The position numbers and the translations under genes were made by a program. From Hydrogenoanaerobacterium saccharovorans (GTDB taxonomy: Bacteria; Bacillota; Clostridia; Oscillospirales; Ruminococcaceae), in assembly GCF_003814745.1 (NCBI RefSeq), contig NZ_RKRD01000001.1:1178001-1242000 (forward strand): DNA of 64,000 nt. Reading direction: 5' to 3'. Every line of letters starts with the position of its first letter. The first letter of the stretch is position 1. Under the pieces are notes generated by a model that saw only the letters and a list, made by a program, of their open reading frames with translations, made no database searches and was not told the origin of the DNA. Below, one piece after another: positions 61,558-64,000 of the stretch.

Positions 61558-61725
61558 TCAACAATGCCAACGAGCATATATAACATCGTCTATTTCTTTT
61601 TGCAAAGTATCAATGCTCGTTTCCCATTTTCTGATTTCGGCATGGTCTTCTGCTTGGATAGCCTTACGAAGGCCTGCCTTGTAAATCGCCAATCTGCTTT
61701 TTAAAGCCGAAAGATTCTTAGACAA
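61558..61725 (-). CDS. small helical protein of unknown function
   Basis: A 55-residue, charged, mostly helical (coiled-coil-like) protein: L-S-K-N-L-S-A-L-K-S-R-L ... W-E-T-S-I-D-T-L-Q-K-E-I-D-D. TTG 61725 is chosen because GGAGGTG is 5 bases upstream; the GTG at 61743 precedes that site. No domain recognised. It may share a transcript with the TM peptide and glycosylase, 96 bases downstream. Confidence 0.55.
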   Translation of the reverse strand: MSKNLSALKSRLAIYKAGLRKAIQAEDHAEIRKWETSIDTLQKEIDDVIYARWHC

Positions 61726-61879
61726 GAAAACACCTCCATTCACTACATTGTAACATAATTGCCGTAATTAAGCAAAGTAACCGCATAAACAGCACGTTTT
61801 TCCAAAAACTATGTCTTCTTTATTTTGGCTGTAAATTATGCTAAGTAAACTCAATTTTAATATATTTATTAAAAAAAGG

Positions 61880-61908
61880 TTAAATATGTTAATTGTTTGT
61901 GCTATAAT
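61880..61908 (+). promoter_or_regulatory. possible promoter of the chemoreceptor gene
   Basis: TTAAAT (61880-61885), 17 bases, TATAAT (61903-61908) with extended TG-n; no sigma-D motif seen. Confidence 0.55.
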
Positions 61909-61963
61909 AATGTCAATTATCCAAATGGTTGCAAATAGCTAATAATTTTGAGGAGTGTATGTT

Positions 61964-63742
61964 ATGCTAAAGCAATTGAAGATCGGTCCCAGAATCTTAG
62001 TCAGTTTTGGTTTGGTTTTTCTTTTATGTGCAATTACAATGGGTATTTCTTTAATTAGCATCAACAATGTGGGTAAAGAACTGGATGATTTTTACAACCA
62101 AGATTTTGCAGTGGTAGATTGCGCATGGAATGTAAAAGTTTCTATGATAGATGCCGAAAAAAATATTTTTCGCTCCGTCACAGATGATAATCCACAAAAT
62201 ACTGCTAAATTTTTAAAGCTGGCAAGGACAAGCCTAGAGAATTTAAAAGAAGCGAATATACTTCTTAATGAAAAATTCACCGGCGACAAAGAGCTTTTAG
62301 AAAACTATAACACTGCCCTGAAAAAAGCCGACCCTATTAGGGAACGTCTTATTAGTTCTATAGCAGGCGGTTATTGTACTGTAGCACTTCAAATGATGAA
62401 CCAGGAATATCTTCCTCTAATGAAAGAGGCAACCGGAGCACTGGATGAAATATCTGCTCTTTCAAATAATGCTGCTAGCACTGCGGTAGAAAACAGCGCG
62501 AAAATCCGCCAGCAGGTGTTTTTATCACTGCTGATACTCAGTACGCTTTGTTTGATTGCAATTATTTTTATTTCTTTATCGTTAACCAGGGGCATTGTAA
62601 AACCTCTTGACGAAATTAAAACAGCAGCGCAAGAGCTTGCAAAGGGGAACTTACAAAAAGAAATTACATATGCGGGCAAAGATGAAGTAGGCAGCCTTGC
62701 ACAAAGTGTAAGAGAAACAATGCTGCAACTTAAAGTGCTGATTGAAAACATTGGTATGGTTTTGGGGAGAGTTGCCGAAAGCGACTTGACAGCGAGGGTG
62801 GACATTGAATATGTTGGTGATTTTAGCCCTGTCAAAGATTCTATCGAAAAAATCCTTTGCTCTATGAACGGTACGATGTATCAGATTGAACAAGCTTCCA
62901 GTGAGGTTGCAGGTGGTTCCGATCAGGTATCCAACGGTGCGCAGGCAATGTCGCAGGGTGCAACCGAGCAGGCGAGTGCCATTGAAGAACTCGCGGCCTC
63001 CGTCAGTGAAATTTCGCAGCAGGTTAACTTAACGGCAGCAAACACCAATACTACCAAAAATTTAGTAAACGCTACCGGGGAGGCTCTTTTGGAGAGCGAT
63101 AAAAAAATGCAGAGTATGCTTACAGAAATGGAGAGAATCAATAATTCCTCCAATCAAATCAGTAAAATCATTAAAACGATTGATGATATTGCTTTTCAAA
63201 CAAACATCCTTGCCTTAAATGCAGCGGTAGAGGCGGCACGTGCGGGGCAGGCGGGCAAAGGCTTTGCTGTAGTTGCCGAAGAAGTAAGAAATCTTGCATC
63301 CAAAAGTGCAGAGGCGGCTAAAAACACCGCAGTTTTAATCGAAAATTCTATCAATATGGTAGCAGGGGGTACAAAAACTGCAAATGAAACAGCCGAATCG
63401 CTGAAATGTATTGTTGAGAACACTAAAAAAATCACGGCATTAATCAATGAGATTTCTACGGCATCCACCGAGCAGGCAACCGCAATTACGCAAGTTACGC
63501 ACGGAATAGACCAAATCTCTTCTGTAGTACAGACGAACTCTGCAACTGCAGAGCAAAGTGCTGCTGCAAGCCAAGAGCTTAGCGGGCAAGCGCAACTGCT
63601 CAAGCAACTGGTTAAAAAATTCCGGCTCAGAAAACAAAATGAAACCGATGAAATCGTGTGCAACGACGATTTCATCCAACAGGAACATATTACATCGTTG
63701 GATCAGTTTGAAGCAAAAGGGAAATCACCCGAAAAATACTAA
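61964..63742 (+). CDS. methyl-accepting chemotaxis protein
   Basis: A 592-residue chemoreceptor: TM1 (~10-32), a periplasmic-side four-helix-bundle ligand domain (~33-185), TM2 (~186-208), HAMP (~210-262), a second HAMP-like stretch (~270-310) and the cytoplasmic signalling hairpin, whose tip carries I-A-F-Q-T-N-I-L-A-L-N-A-A-V-E-A and then G-F-A-V-V-A-E-E-V-R. Ligand unknown. ATG 61964 is 8 bases from GAGGAG; GTG 61955 lies within that site. No other chemotaxis gene is in the window. Confidence 0.95.
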   Translation: MLKQLKIGPRILVSFGLVFLLCAITMGISLISINNVGKELDDFYNQDFAVVDCAWNVKVSMIDAEKNIFRSVTDDNPQNTAKFLKLARTSLENLKEANILLNEKFTGDKELLENYNTALKKADPIRERLISSIAGGYCTVALQMMNQEYLPLMKEATGALDEISALSNNAASTAVENSAKIRQQVFLSLLILSTLCLIAIIFISLSLTRGIVKPLDEIKTAAQELAKGNLQKEITYAGKDEVGSLAQSVRETMLQLKVLIENIGMVLGRVAESDLTARVDIEYVGDFSPVKDSIEKILCSMNGTMYQIEQASSEVAGGSDQVSNGAQAMSQGATEQASAIEELAASVSEISQQVNLTAANTNTTKNLVNATGEALLESDKKMQSMLTEMERINNSSNQISKIIKTIDDIAFQTNILALNAAVEAARAGQAGKGFAVVAEEVRNLASKSAEAAKNTAVLIENSINMVAGGTKTANETAESLKCIVENTKKITALINEISTASTEQATAITQVTHGIDQISSVVQTNSATAEQSAAASQELSGQAQLLKQLVKKFRLRKQNETDEIVCNDDFIQQEHITSLDQFEAKGKSPEKY

Positions 63743-64000
63743 ATTTGCTTTATGTGTAAATACGATTTATTGTGCCTAAATAACGTACAAGAGATGATTT
63801 TGTGGTTTTGCACAATTTATAAATAAAATATTGTATACGTTTGGAAAGATTAGTACTTAAGTTTTTCCATAACCGTACGATATATGTTATAGAACAGCAA
63901 AAATACTGTTCGCAAACCGGATGGGGACAAGGCGCCGTTTCTGTTCGGTAAATAAATAGGGTTTTAGGGAAAGGATTCCCTGAAATAAAAAATACATGGA
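63743..64000. other. non-coding tail of the window
   Basis: AT-rich, no gene supported. Two small hairpins are visible: GAACAG-caaaaata-CTGTTC (63893-63912) and AGGGAA-agga-TTCCCT (63968-63983). It may be the leader of a gene beyond the edge. Confidence 0.5.

Noticed and set aside
63743..64000. c-di-GMP or other known riboswitch at the window end
   Set aside because: GGGGACAAGGCGCC looked suggestive, but the conserved c-di-GMP-I core and receptor motifs are absent.

Overview
The window looks like chromosomal DNA of an endospore-forming, low-to-moderate GC member of the Clostridia, probably in or near the Ruminococcaceae/Oscillospirales. The evidence is two gerA-type germinant-receptor loci, the sporulation genes yabP and yabQ, T-box leaders, AGGAGG-type ribosome binding sites, a reverse rubrerythrin and a Prp-processed L27. 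The species is an inference. I see no prophage, insertion sequence, CRISPR array or rRNA operon; the window is mostly core genome.

Layout. 1-10.2 kb: the 3' end of a GerA-family gene, then gerB and gerC homologues and a 2,452-residue cyclic beta-glucan synthase-like enzyme (GT84 + glucoamylase-like + GH94). 10.3-18.8 kb: an M16 peptidase pair, lgt, folD, the rplU-prp-rpmA ribosomal cluster, obg, mrnC and a YitT-family membrane protein. 18.8-24.1 kb: an Asn-rich small protein, reverse rubrerythrin, and a second germinant-receptor operon (gerA, gerC, a small two-TM protein, gerB). 24.1-33.3 kb: a PAS-GGDEF protein, recJ, relA, dtd, an MBL hydrolase, hemZ and a zinc-ribbon protein. 33.4-38.6 kb: the Bacillus-like yabM-mazG-hup-rqcP-yabP-yabQ-divIC-yabR block. 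38.7-47.0 kb: an amidohydrolase, hpf, a THUMP methyltransferase, a copper module (CsoR box, copA fused to a copZ-like domain, csoR), and a T-box leader in front of an acyl-CoA ligase. 47.2-53.1 kb: a membrane PASTA protein whose kinase domain has lost its catalytic residues, a sugar isomerase-like protein, the rpsF-ssb-rpsR operon on the minus strand, galU and a RING-like/zinc-ribbon membrane protein. 53.3-64.0 kb: prfB, cysK (behind a Cys-containing leader ORF), cysE (behind a Cys T-box), mgtE, a DnaD-DnaC/DnaI pair, tRNA-Gly(GCC), a family-6 type uracil/hypoxanthine-DNA glycosylase with a tiny coupled membrane peptide, and a chemoreceptor.

How they fit together. Several genes form functional sets. 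prp and rpmA are adjacent, and L27 carries the N-terminal extension that Prp removes. CsoR, its operator and CopA/CopZ make a copper-export circuit. cysK and cysE, the two steps of cysteine synthesis, appear to sense cysteine supply in two different ways. GalU makes UDP-glucose, the donor used by GT84 enzymes. The yab block joins translation quality control, spore cortex and division genes as it does in Bacillus. The least ordinary items are the triple-defective PASTA pseudokinase, the CopA-CopZ fusion that keeps an internal ribosome binding site at exactly CopZ length, the unannotated Cys leader ORF before cysK, the apparent Leu T-box on an acyl-CoA ligase, and the glucan synthase behind a germinant receptor.
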